A DNA stretch of 64,000 bases from Catonia carolina (Eukaryota > Arthropoda > Insecta > Hemiptera > Achilidae), in contig JAQMRL010000004.1 in the NCBI GenBank assembly GCA_035578175.1, forward strand, positions 77,365,401 to 77,429,400, written 5' to 3'. The position numbers were made by a program, and so were the translations under genes. The notes below the pieces were generated by a model. The model was not told the origin of the DNA. It made no database searches and saw only the letters and a list, made by a program, of their open reading frames with translations. Positions 11,105 through 23,278 of this stretch are shown here, one piece after another (within the stretch, counting starts at the first letter, position 1; every line of letters begins with the position of its first letter).

Positions 11105-12955
11105 AATTTTTCTGCTTACATTTTTGCTACGGCAATTAAGCGAATGCGGTCGCCGAATTTTTTTTTATTTATCTCATGTGTACGAATCAGGTATTAAAGG
11201 TTATAGTTTTACACTGCCTGTGTAGAAGATATAAATACTGCTTATAAATTTCCCGTTAACTAACAGATCCTAAATCAACGAAAAATAGACTTGACAAGAC
11301 GTTACTTGAAAAATCATTTTTGATTTACGCTAATATTGTGTTTAACAGAAACACAAATATATGTATCAACATATAACTGGTAGTCAACAAACGATCTGTT
11401 AGGGTTGCGTGAGTAAGTCGGGCCAAGTGGAGTGTGATGCGCATGTGACGTCAACGGCTCAGGTAATAATTGCCCAATCAGAGTCTCGTATTTTCGGCCA
11501 ATAAGAAAGCCCAGTTTTAACCAATCAGATGTCTTCTCTTGCGTCATTTTGATTGGTCAATATTGTCCAATCAGAGAGTTTATATAACTGTACTACGTCA
11601 CACCGATGTCAACCAATGACAAAGTGTCTCGAGCGTTACGTCATTCGTCAGGATATGCGGCTTTCTGATTGGTCCGTACTGATTCTGGGCGTCACGTCGA
11701 GTGTGATTGTAATGTAAAATCCACACCTAATGCCAGCCTCTAGTTAACAGTAGGGCAAAACATATGAAGGTACCTTTTAATGAGATTTATAGTTTCTAGG
11801 TAAATATCACTTACGAAATATGTAGTACCCCATTGTAGAGATCTTTCGAGTTTTTAAGGAAATTAAAAGTTGGTTTCTGTTGCTGCTAAATGTTAACACG
11901 GTTTTTGAGAAATCACGAGTGTTCATTCGATACCGACACAAAGAAAAATAAACAATTGAGAGTTATCTATTTTTCCTAGTTCGATTTTTGTAACCTAATT
12001 TTTGGCCAGTAATGTATCATATTTTTAAGGGAATGACTTTATACAACTGAAAATAAATATTACGAAACGTAGAAGGCAACTGAAAAATCTAATTTAAAAT
12101 ATCTTGAGACGAAACAAAGTCAATATCCTATCGGGTAAGAAAATATACCTCATTTATCCGTTTTATAACAAGAAAACTATTTTGCTCTACCAACGAGCAT
12201 TAGTCGAAAAATAATAATCAACGGTCTGACAAAATGATGATATTATATTGGGCGATGTAATTTCGAAAAAGCTTTTCTGGCTTTACTCTTATTTCATTAG
12301 TTCCTGTATTTTAAGATGTATGAAATTTATTGTGGCCATAATGAAAAGGTAGAGTGTTAAACATTTTTTGCTTGTAGTTTGCTAGTTCCTGACCGTAAAT
12401 ATGTCTTCATTTTTACCACCGGGTCAGCCAATTATATGACTAAAGCACGTAAGAACAGAAGAGGTAGAGGTATAAATGACACTAGTCAGAGTTATCTCAT
12501 CTGAGTTGCATGAATTTCATTTTACAATCAAACCCTGTTGATTATGAAATACAGGTGTCATTCGGAGAGTCGAAAGTACATGATTTTCCGAAGGACTGGC
12601 ATTCTGATAAGTATAATTATAAACGCTGTGAGAAGACCATGTAAACCAACTCAACTCGTCTCACTCAGAAAAGATTTTAGAGCTTCAAACCACCTTGCCC
12701 GCTGCTTACCTAAAAAACAATATTCATTGCTCAACAATTTCAACAGCCAGCATTTTAGTTTACTGACAAATTGGATTGAAAATAAGTAATGTTATTAGCC
12801 TACCCTGCCTAAGAGAACGCATGACATGTTCGGCTTCGGAACGTTAAAAAGTTGCATCTGATAATGCTTTTAAAATTGTAATATTCGAACAAGCTGCCTA
12901 CATAAACAGTGATTACAGGCCTAAAACTATATAAAATCACAGCCATCGGGATTGC
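11105..12955. repeat. Satellite monomer M7
   Basis: A 1851 bp copy. It has T at offset 991, G at offset 1805 and T at offset 1849, and closely matches M15. A private A at 12065 is seen. Confidence 0.97.
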
Positions 12956-14806
12956 AATTTTTCTGCTTACATTTTTGCTACGGCAATTAAGCGAATGCGG
13001 TCGCCGAATTTTTTTTTATTTATCTCATGTGTACGAATCAGGTATTAAAGGTTATAGTTTTACACTGCCTGTGTAGAAGATATAAATACTGCTTATAAAT
13101 TTCCCGTTAACTAACAGATCCTAAATCAACGAAAAATAGACTTGACAAGACGTTACTTGAAAAATCATTTTTGATTTACGCTAATATTGTGTTTAACAGA
13201 AACACAAATATATGTATCAACATATAACTGGTAGTCAACAAACGATCTGTTAGGGTTGCGTGAGTAAGTCGGGCCAAGTGGAGTGTGATGCGCATGTGAC
13301 GTCAACGGCTCAGGTAATAATTGCCCAATCAGAGTCTCGTATTTTCGGCCAATAAGAAAGCCCAGTTTTAACCAATCAGATGTCTTCTCTTGCGTCATTT
13401 TGATTGGTCAATATTGTCCAATCAGAGAGTTTATATAACTGTACTACGTCACACCGATGTCAACCAATGACAAAGTGTCTCGAGCGTTACGTCATTCGTC
13501 AGGATATGCGGCTTTCTGATTGGTCCGTACTGATTCTGGGCGTCACGTCGAGTGTGATTGTAATGTAAAATCCACACCTAATGCCAGCCTCTAGTTAACA
13601 GTAGGGCAAAACATATGAAGGTACCTTTTAATGAGATTTATAGTTTCTAGGTAAATATCACTTACGAAATATGTAGTACACCATTGTAGAGATCTTTCGA
13701 GTTTTTAAGGAAATTAAAAGTTGGTTTCTGTTGCTGCTAAATGTTTACACGGTTTTTGAGAAATCACGAGTGTTCATTCGATACCGACACAAAGAAAAAT
13801 AAACAATTGAGAGTTATCTATTTTTCCTAGTTCGATTTTTGTAACCTAATTTTTGGCCAGTAATGTATCATATTTTTAAGGGAATGACTTTATACAACTG
13901 AAAATAAATATTACGATACGTAGAAGGCAACTGAAAAATCTAATTCAAAATATCTTGAGACGAAACAAAGTCAATATCCTATCGGGTAAGAAAATATACC
14001 TCATTTATCCGTTTTATAACAAGAAAACTATTTTGCTCTACCAACGAGCATTAGTCGAAAAATAATAATCAACGGTCTGACAAAATGATGATATTATATT
14101 GGGCGATGTAATTTCGAAAAAGCTTTTCCGGCTTTACTCTTATTTCATTAGTTCCTGTATTTTAAGATGTATGAAATTTATTGTGGCCATAATGAAAAGG
14201 TAGAGTGTTAAACATTTTTTGCTTGTAGTTTGCTAGTTCCTGACCGTAAATATGTCTTCATTTTTACCACCGGGTCAGCCAATTATATGACTAAAGCACG
14301 TAAGAACAGAAGAGGTAGAGGTATAAATGACACTAGTCAGAGTTATCTCATCTGAGTTGCATAAATTTCATTTTACAATCAAACCCTGTTGATTATGAAA
14401 TACAGGTGTCATTCGGAGAGTCGAAAGTACATGATTTTCCGAAGGACTGGCATTCTGATAAGTATAATTATAAACGCTGTGAGAAGACCATGTAAACCAA
14501 CTCAACTCGTCTCACTCAGAAAAGATTTTAGAGCTTCAAACCACCTTGCCCGCTGCTTACCTAAAAAACAAAATTCATTGCTCAACAATTTCAACAGCCA
14601 GCATTTTAGTTAACTGACAAATTGGATTGAAAATAAGTAATGTTATTAGCCTACCCTGCCTAAGAGAACGCATGACATGTTCGGCTTCGGAACGTTAAAA
14701 AGTTGCATCTGATAATGCTTTTAAAATTGTAATATTCGAACAAGCTGCCTACATAAACACTGATTACAGGCCTAAAACTATATAAAATCACAGCCATCGG
14801 GATCGC
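12956..14806. repeat. Satellite monomer M8 (type B)
   Basis: A 1851 bp copy of the type shared by M8, M10, M16 and M18: A at offset 725, T at 791, C at 1174, A at 1408 and A at 1657. A private A at 14572 is seen. Confidence 0.97.
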
Positions 14807-16657
14807 AATTTTTCTGCTTACATTTTTGCTACGGCAATTAAGCGAATGCGGTCGCCGAATTTTTTTTTATTTATCTCATGTGTACGAATCAGGTATTAAA
14901 GGTTATAGTTTTACACTGCCTGTGTAGAAGATATAAATACTGCTTATAAATTTCCCGTTAACTAACAGATCCTAAATCAACGAAAAATAGACTTGACAAG
15001 ACGTTACTTGAAAAATCATTTTTGATTTACGCTAATATTGTGTTTAACAGAAACACAAATATATGTATCAACATATAACTGGTAGTCAACAAACGATCTG
15101 TTAGGGTTGCGTGAGTAAGTCGGGCCAAGTGGAGTGTGATGCGCATGTGACGTCAACGGCTCAGGTAATAATTGCCCAATCAGAGTCTCGTATTTTCGGC
15201 CAATAAGAAAGCCCAGTTTTAACCAATCAGATGTCTTCTCTTGCGTCATTTTGATTGGTCAATATTGTCCAATCAGAGAGTTTATATAACTGTACTACGT
15301 CACACCGATGTCAACCAATGACAAAGTGTCTCGAGCGTTACGTCATTCGTCAGGATATGCGGCTTTCTGATTGGTCCGTACTGATTCTGGGCGTCACGTC
15401 GAGTGTGATTGTAATGTAAAATCCACACCTAATGCCAGCCTCTAGTTAACAGTAGGGCAAAACATATGAAGGTACCTTTTAATGAGATTTATAGTTTCTA
15501 GGTAAATATCACTTACGAAATATGTAGTACCCCATTGTAGAGATCTTTCGAGTTTTTAAGGAAATTAAAAATTGGTTTCTGTTGCTGCTAAATGTTAACA
15601 CGGTTTTTGAGAAATCACGAGTGTTCATTCGATACCGACACAAAGAAAAATAAACAATTGAGAGTTATCTATTTTTCCTAGTTCGATTTTTGTAACCTAA
15701 TTTTTGGCCAGTAATGTATCATATTTTTAAGGGAATGACTTTATACAACTGAAAATAAATATTACGATACGTAGAAGGCAACTGAAAAATCTAATTCAAA
15801 ATATCTTGAGACGAAACAAAGTCAATATCCTATCGGGTAAGAAAATATACCTCATTTATCCGTTTTATAACAAGAAAACTATTTTGCTCTACCAACGAGC
15901 ATTAGTCGAAAAATAATAATCAACGGTCTGACAAAATGATGATATTATATTGGGCGATGTAATTTCGAAAAAGCTTTTCTGGCTTTACTCTTATTTCATT
16001 AGTTCCTGTATTTTAAGATGTATGAAATTTATTGTGGCCATAATGAAAAGGTAGAGTGTTAAACATTTTTTGCTTGTAGTTTGCTAGTTCCTGACCGTAA
16101 ATATGTCTTCATTTTTACCACCGGGTCAGCCAATTATATGACTAAAGCACGTAAGAACAGAAGAGGTAGAGGTATAAATGACACTAGTCAGAGTTATCTC
16201 ATCTGAGTTGCATGAATTTCATTTTACAATCAAACCCTGTTGATTATGAAATACAGGTGTCATTCGGAGAGTCGAAAGTACATGATTTTCCGAAGGACTG
16301 GCATTCTGATAAGTATAATTATAAACGCTGTGAGAAGACCATGTAAACCAACTCAACTCGTCTCACTCAGAAAAGATTTTAGAGCTTCAAACCACCTTGC
16401 CCGCTGCTTACCTAAAAAACAATATTCATTGCTCAACAATTTCAACAGCCAGCATTTTAGTTTACTGACAAATTGGATTGAAAATAAGTAATGTTATTAG
16501 CCTACCCTGCCTAAGAGAACGCATGACATGTTCGGCTTCGGAACGTTAAAAAGTTGCATCTGATAATGCTTTTAAAATTGTAATATTCGAACAAGCTGCC
16601 TACATAAACAGTGATTACAGGCCTAAAACTATATAAAATCACAGCCATCGGGATTGC
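14807..16657. repeat. Satellite monomer M9
   Basis: A 1851 bp copy. A at 15571 (offset 765) is shared with M17 and M19. G at offset 1805 and T at offset 1849 are shared with M7, M15 and M17. Confidence 0.97.
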
Positions 16658-18508
16658 AATTTTTCTGCTTACATTTTTGCTACGGCAATTAAGCGAATGC
16701 GGTCGCCGAAATTTTTTTTATTTATCTCATGTGTACGAATCAGGTATTAAAGGTTATAGTTTTACACTGCCTGTGTAGAAGATATAAATACTGCTTATAA
16801 ATTTCCCGTTAACTAACAGATCCTAAATCAACGAAAAATAGACTTGACAAGACGTTACTTGAAAAATCATTTTTGATTTACGCTAATATTGTGTTTAACA
16901 GAAACACAAATATATGTATCAACATATAACTGGTAGTCAACAAACGATCTGTTAGGGTTGCGTGAATAAGTCGGGCCAAGTGGAGTGTGATGCGCATGTG
17001 ACGTCAACGGCTCAGGTAATAATTGCCCAATCAGAGTCTCGTATTTTCGGCCAATAAGAAAGCCCAGTTTTAACCAATCAGATGTCTTCTCTTGCGTCAT
17101 TTTGATTGGTCAATATTGTCCAATCAGAGAGTTTATATAACTGTACTACGTCACACCGATGTCAACCAATGACAAAGTGTCTCGAGCGTTACGTCATTCG
17201 TCAGGATATGCGGCTTTCTGATTGGTCCGTACTGATTCTGGGCGTCACGTCGAGTGTGATTGTAATGTAAAATCCACACCTAATGCCAGCCTCTAGTTAA
17301 CAGTAGGGCAAAACATATGAAGGTACCTTTTAATGAGATTTATAGTTTCTAGGTAAATATCACTTACGAAATATGTAGTACACCATTGTAGAGATCTTTC
17401 GAGTTTTTAAGGAAATTAAAAGTTGGTTTCTGTTGCTGCTAAATGTTTACACGGTTTTTGAGAAATCACGAGTGTTCATTCGATACCGACACAAAGAAAA
17501 ATAAACAATTGAGAGTTATCTATTTTTCCTAGTTCGATTTTTGTAACCTAATTTTTGGCCAGTAATGTATCATATTTTTAAGGGAATGACTTTATACAAC
17601 TGAAAATAAATATTACGATACGTAGAAGGCAACTGAAAAATCTAATTCAAAATATCTTGAGACGAAACAAAGTCAATATCCTATCGGGTAAGAAAATATA
17701 CCTCATTTATCCGTTTTATAACAAGAAAACTATTTTGCTCTACCAACGAGCATTAGTCGAAAAATAATAATCAACGGTCTGACAAAATGATGATATTATA
17801 TTGGGCGATGTAATTTCGAAAAAGCTTTTCCGGCTTTACTCTTATTTCATTAGTTCCTGTATTTTAAGATGTATGAAATTTATTGTGGCCATAATGAAAA
17901 GGTAGAGTGTTAAACATTTTTTGCTTGTAGTTTGCTAGTTCCTGACCGTAAATATGTCTTCATTTTTACCACCGGGTCAGCCAATTATATGACTAAAGCA
18001 CGTAAGAACAGAAGAGGTAGAGGTATAAATGACACTAGTCAGAGTTATCTCATCTGAGTTGCATAAATTTCATTTTACAATCAAACCCTGTTGATTATGA
18101 AATACAGGTGTCATTCGGAGAGTCGAAAGTACATGATTTTCCGAAGGACTGGCATTCTGATAAGTATAATTATAAACGCTGTGAGAAGACCATGTAAACC
18201 AACTCAACTCGTCTCACTCAGAAAAGATTTTAGAGCTTCAAACCACCTTGCCCGCTGCTTACCTAAAAAACAATATTCATTGCTCAACAATTTCAACAGC
18301 CAGCATTTTAGTTAACTGACAAATTGGATTGAAAATAAGTAATGTTATTAGCCTACCCTGCCTAAGAGAACGCATGACATGTTCGGCTTCGGAACGTTAA
18401 AAAGTTGCATCTGATAATGCTTTTAAAATTGTAATATTCGAACAAGCTGCCTACATAAACACTGATTACAGGCCTAAAACTATATAAAATCACAGCCATC
18501 GGGATCGC
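16658..18508. repeat. Satellite monomer M10 (type B)
   Basis: A 1851 bp type B copy. A at 16711, shared with M18 only, shortens a T run. A private A at 16966 is seen. Confidence 0.97.
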
Positions 18509-20359
18509 AATTTTTCTGCTTACATTTTTGCTACGGCAATTAAGCGAATGCGGTCGCCGAATTTTTTTTTATTTATCTCATGTGTACGAATCAGGTATTA
18601 AAGGTTATAGTTTTACACTGCCTGTGTAGAAGATATAAATACTGCTTATAAATTTCCCGTTAACTAACAGATCCTAAATCAACGAAAAATAGACTTGACA
18701 AGACGTTACTTGAAAAATCATTTTTGATTTACGCTAATATTGTGTTTAACAGAAACACAAATATATGTATCAACATATAACTGGTAGTCAACAAACGATC
18801 TGTTAGGGTTGCGTGAGTAAGTCGGGCCAAGTGGAGTGTGATGCGCATGTGACGTCAACGGCTCAGGTAATAATTGCCCAATCAGAGTCTCGTATTTTCG
18901 GCCAATAAGAAAGCCCAGTTTTAACCAATCAGATGTCTTCTCTTGCGTCATTTTGATTGGTCAATATTGTCCAATCAGAGAGTTTATATAACTGTACTAC
19001 GTCACACCGATGTCAACCAATGACAAAGTGTCTCGAGCGTTACGTCATTCGTCAGGATATGCGGCTTTCTGATTGGTCCGTACTGATTCTGGGCGTCACG
19101 TCGAGTGTGATTGTAATGTAAAATCCACACCTAATGCCAGCCTCTAGTTAACAGTAGGGCAAAACATATGAAGGTACCTTTTAATGAGATTTATAGTTTC
19201 TAGGTAAATATCACTTACGAAATATGTAGTACCCCATTGTAGAGATCTTTCGAGTTTTTAAGGAAATTAAAAGTTGGTTTCTGTTGCTGCTAAATGTTAA
19301 CACGGTTTTTGAGAAATCACGAGTGTTCATTCGATACCGACACAAAGAAAAAAAAACAATTGAGAGTTATCTATTTTTCCTAGTTCGATTTTTGTAACCT
19401 AATTTTTGGCCAGTAATGTATCATATTTTTAAGGGAATGACTTTATACAACTGAAAATAAATATTACGATACGTAGAAGGCAACTGAAAAATCTAATTCA
19501 AAATATCTTGAGACGAAACAAAGTCAATATCTTATCGGGTAAGAAAATATACCTCATTTATCCGTTATATAACAAGAAAACTATTTTGCTCTACCAACGA
19601 GCATTAGTCGAAAAATAATAATCAACGGTCTGACAAAATGATGATATTATATTGGGCGATGTAATTTCAAAAAAGCTTTTCTGGCTTTACTCTTATTTCA
19701 TTAGTTCCTGTATTTTAAGATGTATGAAATTTATTGTGGCCATAATGAAAAGGTAGAGTGTTAAACATTTTTTGCTTGTAGTTTGCTAGTTCCTGACCGT
19801 AAATATGTCTTCATTTTTACCACCGGGTCAGCCAATTATATGACTAAAGCACGTAAGAACAGAAGAGGTAGAGGTATAAATGACACTAGTCAGAGTTATC
19901 TCATCTGAGTTGCATGAATTTCATTTTACAATCAAACCCTGTTGATTATGAAATACAGGTGTCATTCGGAGAGTCGAAAGTACATGATTTTCCGAAGGAC
20001 TGGCATTCTGATAAGTATAATTATAAACGCTGTGAGAAGACCATGTAAACCAACTCAACTCGTCTCACTCAGAAAAGATTTTAGAGCTTCAAACCACCTT
20101 GCCCGCTGCTTACCTAAAAAACAATATTCATTGCTCAACAATTTCAACAGCCAGCATTTTAGTTTACTGACAAATTGGATTGAAAATAAGTAATGTTATT
20201 AGCCTACCCTGCCTAAGAGAACGCATGACATGTTCGGCTTCGGAACGTTAAAAAGTTGCATCTGATAATGCTTTTAAAATTGTAATATTCGAACAAGCTG
20301 CCTACATAAACACTGATTACAGGCCTAAAACTATATAAAATCACAGCCATCGGGATCGC
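18509..20359. repeat. Satellite monomer M11
   Basis: A 1851 bp copy. A at 19353 is shared with M3 only. A at offset 1161 is shared with M6 and M14. Confidence 0.97.
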
Positions 20360-21611
20360 AATTTTTCTGCTTACATTTTTGCTACGGCAATTAAGCGAAT
20401 GCGGTCGCCGAATTTTTTTTTATTTATCTCATGTGTACGAATCAGGTATTAAAGGTTATAGTTTTACACTGCCTGTGTAGAAGATATAAATACTGCTTAT
20501 AAATTTCCCGTTAACTAACAGATCCTAAATCAACGAAAAATAGACTTGACAAGACGTTACTTGAAAAATCATTTTTGATTTACGCTAATATTGTGTTTAA
20601 CAGAAACACAAATATATGTATCAACATATAACTGGTAGTCAACAAACGATCTGTTAGGGTTGCGTGAGTAAGTCGGGCCAAGTGGAGTGTGATGCGCATG
20701 TGACGTCAACGGCTCAGGTAATAATTGCCCAATCAGAGTCTCGTATTTTCGGCCAATAAGAAAGCCCAGTTTTAACCAATCAGATGTCTTCTCTTGCGTC
20801 ATTTTGATTGGTCAATATTGTCCAATCAGAGAGTTTATATAACTGTACTACGTCACACCGATGTCAACCAATGACAAAGTGTCTCGAGCGTTACGTCATT
20901 CGTCAGGATATGCGGCTTTCTGATTGGTCCGTACTGATTCTGGGCGTCACGTCGAGTGTGATTGTAATGTAAAATCCACACCTAATGCCAGCCTCTAGTT
21001 AACAGTAGGGCAAAACATATGAAGGTACCTTTTAATGAGATTTATAGTTTCTAGGTAAATATCACTTACGAAATATGTAGTACCCCATTGTAGAGATCTT
21101 TCGAGTTTTTAAGGAAATTAAAAGTTGGTTTCTGTTGCTGCTAAATGTTAACACGGTTTTTGAGAAATCACGAGTGTTCATTCGATACCGACACAAAGAA
21201 AAATAAACAATTGAGAGTTATCTATTTTTCCTAGTTCGATTTTTGTAACCTAATTTTTGGCCAGTAATGTATCATATTTTTAAGGGAATGACTTTATACA
21301 ACTGAAAATAAATATTACGATACGTAGAAGGCAACTGAAAAATCTAATTTAAAATATCTTGAGACGAAACAAAGTCAATATCCTATCGGGTAAGAAAATA
21401 TACCTCATTTATCCGTTTTATAACAAGAAAACTATTTTGCTCTACCAACGAGCATTAGTCGAAAAATAATAATCAACGGTCTGACAAAATGATGATATTA
21501 TATTGGGCGATGTAATTTCGAAAAAGCTTTTCCGGCTTTACTCTTATTTCATTAGTTCCTGTATTTTAAGATGTATGAAATTTATTGTGGCCATAATGAA
21601 AAGGTAGAGTG

Positions 21612-21615
21612 TTAA
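21612..21615. repeat. Left TTAA target-site duplication
   Basis: TTAA lies directly before the element's first CCC. The uninterrupted monomers have a single TTAA at this offset (1253-1256 in M1), so this is a genuine target duplication. Confidence 0.97.
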
Positions 21616-21628
21616 CCCATTAACGCCG
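21616..21628 (+). repeat. Left terminal inverted repeat, 13 bp
   Basis: CCCATTAACGCCG is the exact reverse complement of 23279-23291; the next base pair does not match. The CCC start is usual for piggyBac ends. Confidence 0.95.
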
Positions 21629-21630
21629 TG

Positions 21631-21648
21631 CGTGATCGTATGATCACG
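21631..21648. repeat. Subterminal palindrome in the left end
   Basis: CGTGATC at 21631-21637 pairs with GATCACG at 21642-21648 around a 4-base loop. The TATGATCAC core also occurs at 23154-23162 and, in reverse, at 21994-22002. It could be a transposase-binding repeat; this is inference from position and recurrence. Confidence 0.55.
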
Positions 21649-21789
21649 GGCGGACGCTTTCATCTTCTATAAGTTTTCTTGCCGAACATTTCGGTTTTTA
21701 ATGTTGGTACGGGTGCTAATGTACGTGTAGGTGTCCTGGCGAATGTTTCCCTTTCATAACGTGTCTTTAGCTGATTTGAGTAAGGCACA
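21649..21789 (+). other. 5' untranslated region of the element
   Basis: This 141 bp stretch lies between the left end and the proposed first ATG at 21790. It would contain the element's promoter. I see no clear TATA box and no other recognisable site. Confidence 0.4.
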
Positions 21790-21812
21790 ATGGACAACGA
21801 TTTCCATAGCAA

Positions 21813-22081
21813 GTATGATGCGGCGGCATTCAGCGACTGCCGACTGACGAAAATATTTATTATTTCCTTATTGATGACTTTATATTTCTGTTATACAGTA
21901 ATATGTAATGTACACATACCACTGTTGTTTTGTATAATTATATGCCTTTATTATTTTCTTCGTAAATGAATTTATTCCGCATTATATGTCACTGTGATCA
22001 TATGGACACGCTAGGCACTTGCTGGGTCAAATACCTTATACCGTTCATAAGAAGTAATTACTGTTCTTTTATAACTTTTAG
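21813..22081 (+). other. Putative intron in the transposase gene
   Basis: The 5' boundary is CAA|GTATGA. The 3' boundary is a pyrimidine-rich run ending TTTTAG at 22076-22081. Removing these 269 bp joins MDNDFHS to the conserved GLTLQEA region through a lysine codon split across the junction (phase 2). The intron contains the left copy of the 29-bp inverted repeat. No transcript evidence is available. Confidence 0.5.
21993..22021 (+). repeat. Internal inverted repeat, left copy (29 bp)
   Basis: It is the reverse complement of 23135-23163 with one mismatch; the first 24 bp match perfectly. The core is GTGATCATATGGACACGC. It lies 377 bp inside the left end, in the putative intron. Confidence 0.9.
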
Positions 22082-22404
22082 GGGCTTAACTCTGCAAGAA
22101 GCGGTTGATTTGCTTGAATCCGATGATATTGGGCATGTTGACAGTATTTTCATTGAACCACCTTCAATCAGTGTTGACACTGATGAGGATTCTGGTGACG
22201 AAGATGGCGGCGGATATTTAGATAACTTGACTGGTAGGCAGTTAGCAAGTAATGTGGAAGTAGTAGTGACTGATTCTGCTCAGAATATAGATAAGTCTGT
22301 AAATGATAACGATAATGCCGTGCCTAATAATTAAAGCAATAAAATACGAGTATGTCTAGCAAATCCAAGAAAAAAAATTAAACGAGAAGTTTTGAATTGG
22401 AGTG

Positions 22405-22683
22405 ATGAAGGTTTACCACCAAGAGCTACGGGAAATAGTCATCACATATTTAGCAAAGTACAGGCAGTTACCAATGGGGCCAGGACGTCCATCAATTTCA
22501 AAATTCAGTAAAATGAACTGTAGGGTAAGTGATGACATAAGATTAGATGGGCTTGGGCATCTCGTAAAACCATGCAATAGACGTCGCTGTGCTGGGTCCT
22601 GTACAAGTACTGTAAGAACGGAGTGCGTTAAATGTAATGTCGGATTATGTGTAAATAGTTTTATTTTATTTCACAGTAGATAA
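22405..22683 (+). pseudogene. piggyBac transposase, C-terminal cysteine-rich remnant
   Basis: The 92-codon frame from ATG 22405 to TAA 22681-22683 matches the end of PGBD-type transposases. A helical segment (REIVITYLAKY, residues 9-19) comes first, then GRPS (27-30), then a cysteine-rich domain. Cysteines stand at residues 57, 62, 66, 74, 77 and 82, with His at 90. This domain is a zinc-binding, DNA-binding module in the family and recognises the element's ends. Residue 85 is Ser (VNSF) where I would expect the last Cys of a CxxCF motif. The frame is shifted relative to the N-terminal remnant, so the two do not form one protein. Recognisable homology begins only near residue 7; residues before that may be junction sequence. 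An autonomous start is unlikely. Confidence 0.8.
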
Positions 22684-23134
22684 GTTAGTCATGTAACTAC
22701 GGAATTTTTTAATATTTTATAATTCTTACACTAATCGTTTTATTAACAATTTTGCAATATTCACCTGTGTTTATGTTATTTTTATATTTTTATAAATATT
22801 TTGCACTTTTATTTTATACTTTATATTACGTATTTCTTACATTTTTTTATTTGTTTATAGTAGTTTTATACACGTATATGTTTTTCAACAAATTTAAACA
22901 TTTGTTTCTTCTAATCTGTTTGTTATAGGATAAACAGACTATTTGTTATAAAATTATACCTAATTATTATTTTATAAAAAAAAAGTTTTATAAATAGACT
23001 ACTAATATGTATTGTATTATAAGTAAGTAACGCATTTGTACAAAAAAATACATTTAAAATTGTTATTTTGAGGTTTATTTTACACAGAACCTAATGCGAT
23101 ACTATAATCTAAACGTATCAATTTTCCGACCCCA
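22684..23134. other. AT-rich 3' region of the element
   Basis: These 451 bp between the transposase stop and the right internal repeat are very rich in A and T, with many short A/T runs. I found no open frame, no clear AATAAA and no RNA gene here. Confidence 0.6.
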
Positions 23135-23163
23135 CAAGCGCCTAGCGTGTCCATATGATCACA
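23135..23163 (-). repeat. Internal inverted repeat, right copy (29 bp)
   Basis: It is the reverse complement of 21993-22021 with one mismatch. It lies 128 bp inside the right end and is followed by a C-rich stretch, much as the left subterminal TATGATCAC is followed by a G-rich one. Confidence 0.9.
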
Positions 23164-23278
23164 CCCCATATCTCACGTTTGGCTCCAGTTAATTTAATAA
23201 TATTTCACAGATAATATGTCCTATATGTGTATTGTCATATACACAAAAATTAAAAAGATCGGGTGAAAAAAAAAATTT

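Larger units (their letters stand above)
21790..22420 (+). pseudogene. piggyBac transposase, N-terminal remnant (exon 1, intron, exon 2)
   Basis: The recognisable N-terminal region of PGBD-like transposases begins in the frame at 22082: GLTLQEAVDLLES, an EPP motif, an acidic serine-containing stretch (about 22176-22210) and then NLTGRQL. A short first exon at 21790-21812 (MDNDFHS plus two bases) joined over a GT...AG intron at 21813-22081 gives an in-frame K-G-L-T junction. The frame reaches a TAA at 22332-22334, then continues in the same frame with a basic segment, RKKIKREVLNWSDEGLPP, to about 22420. That basic segment resembles the linker that precedes the catalytic domain, so the TAA looks like a nonsense mutation. 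An alternative start at 21966 gives a 122-residue frame, but its first 40 or so residues look like translated intron. Confidence 0.75.

Noticed and set aside
21966..22081. The ATG at 21966 as the true transposase start
   Set aside because: The first 40 or so residues show no resemblance to the family and end at a good splice acceptor exactly where conserved sequence begins. It is kept only as an alternative.
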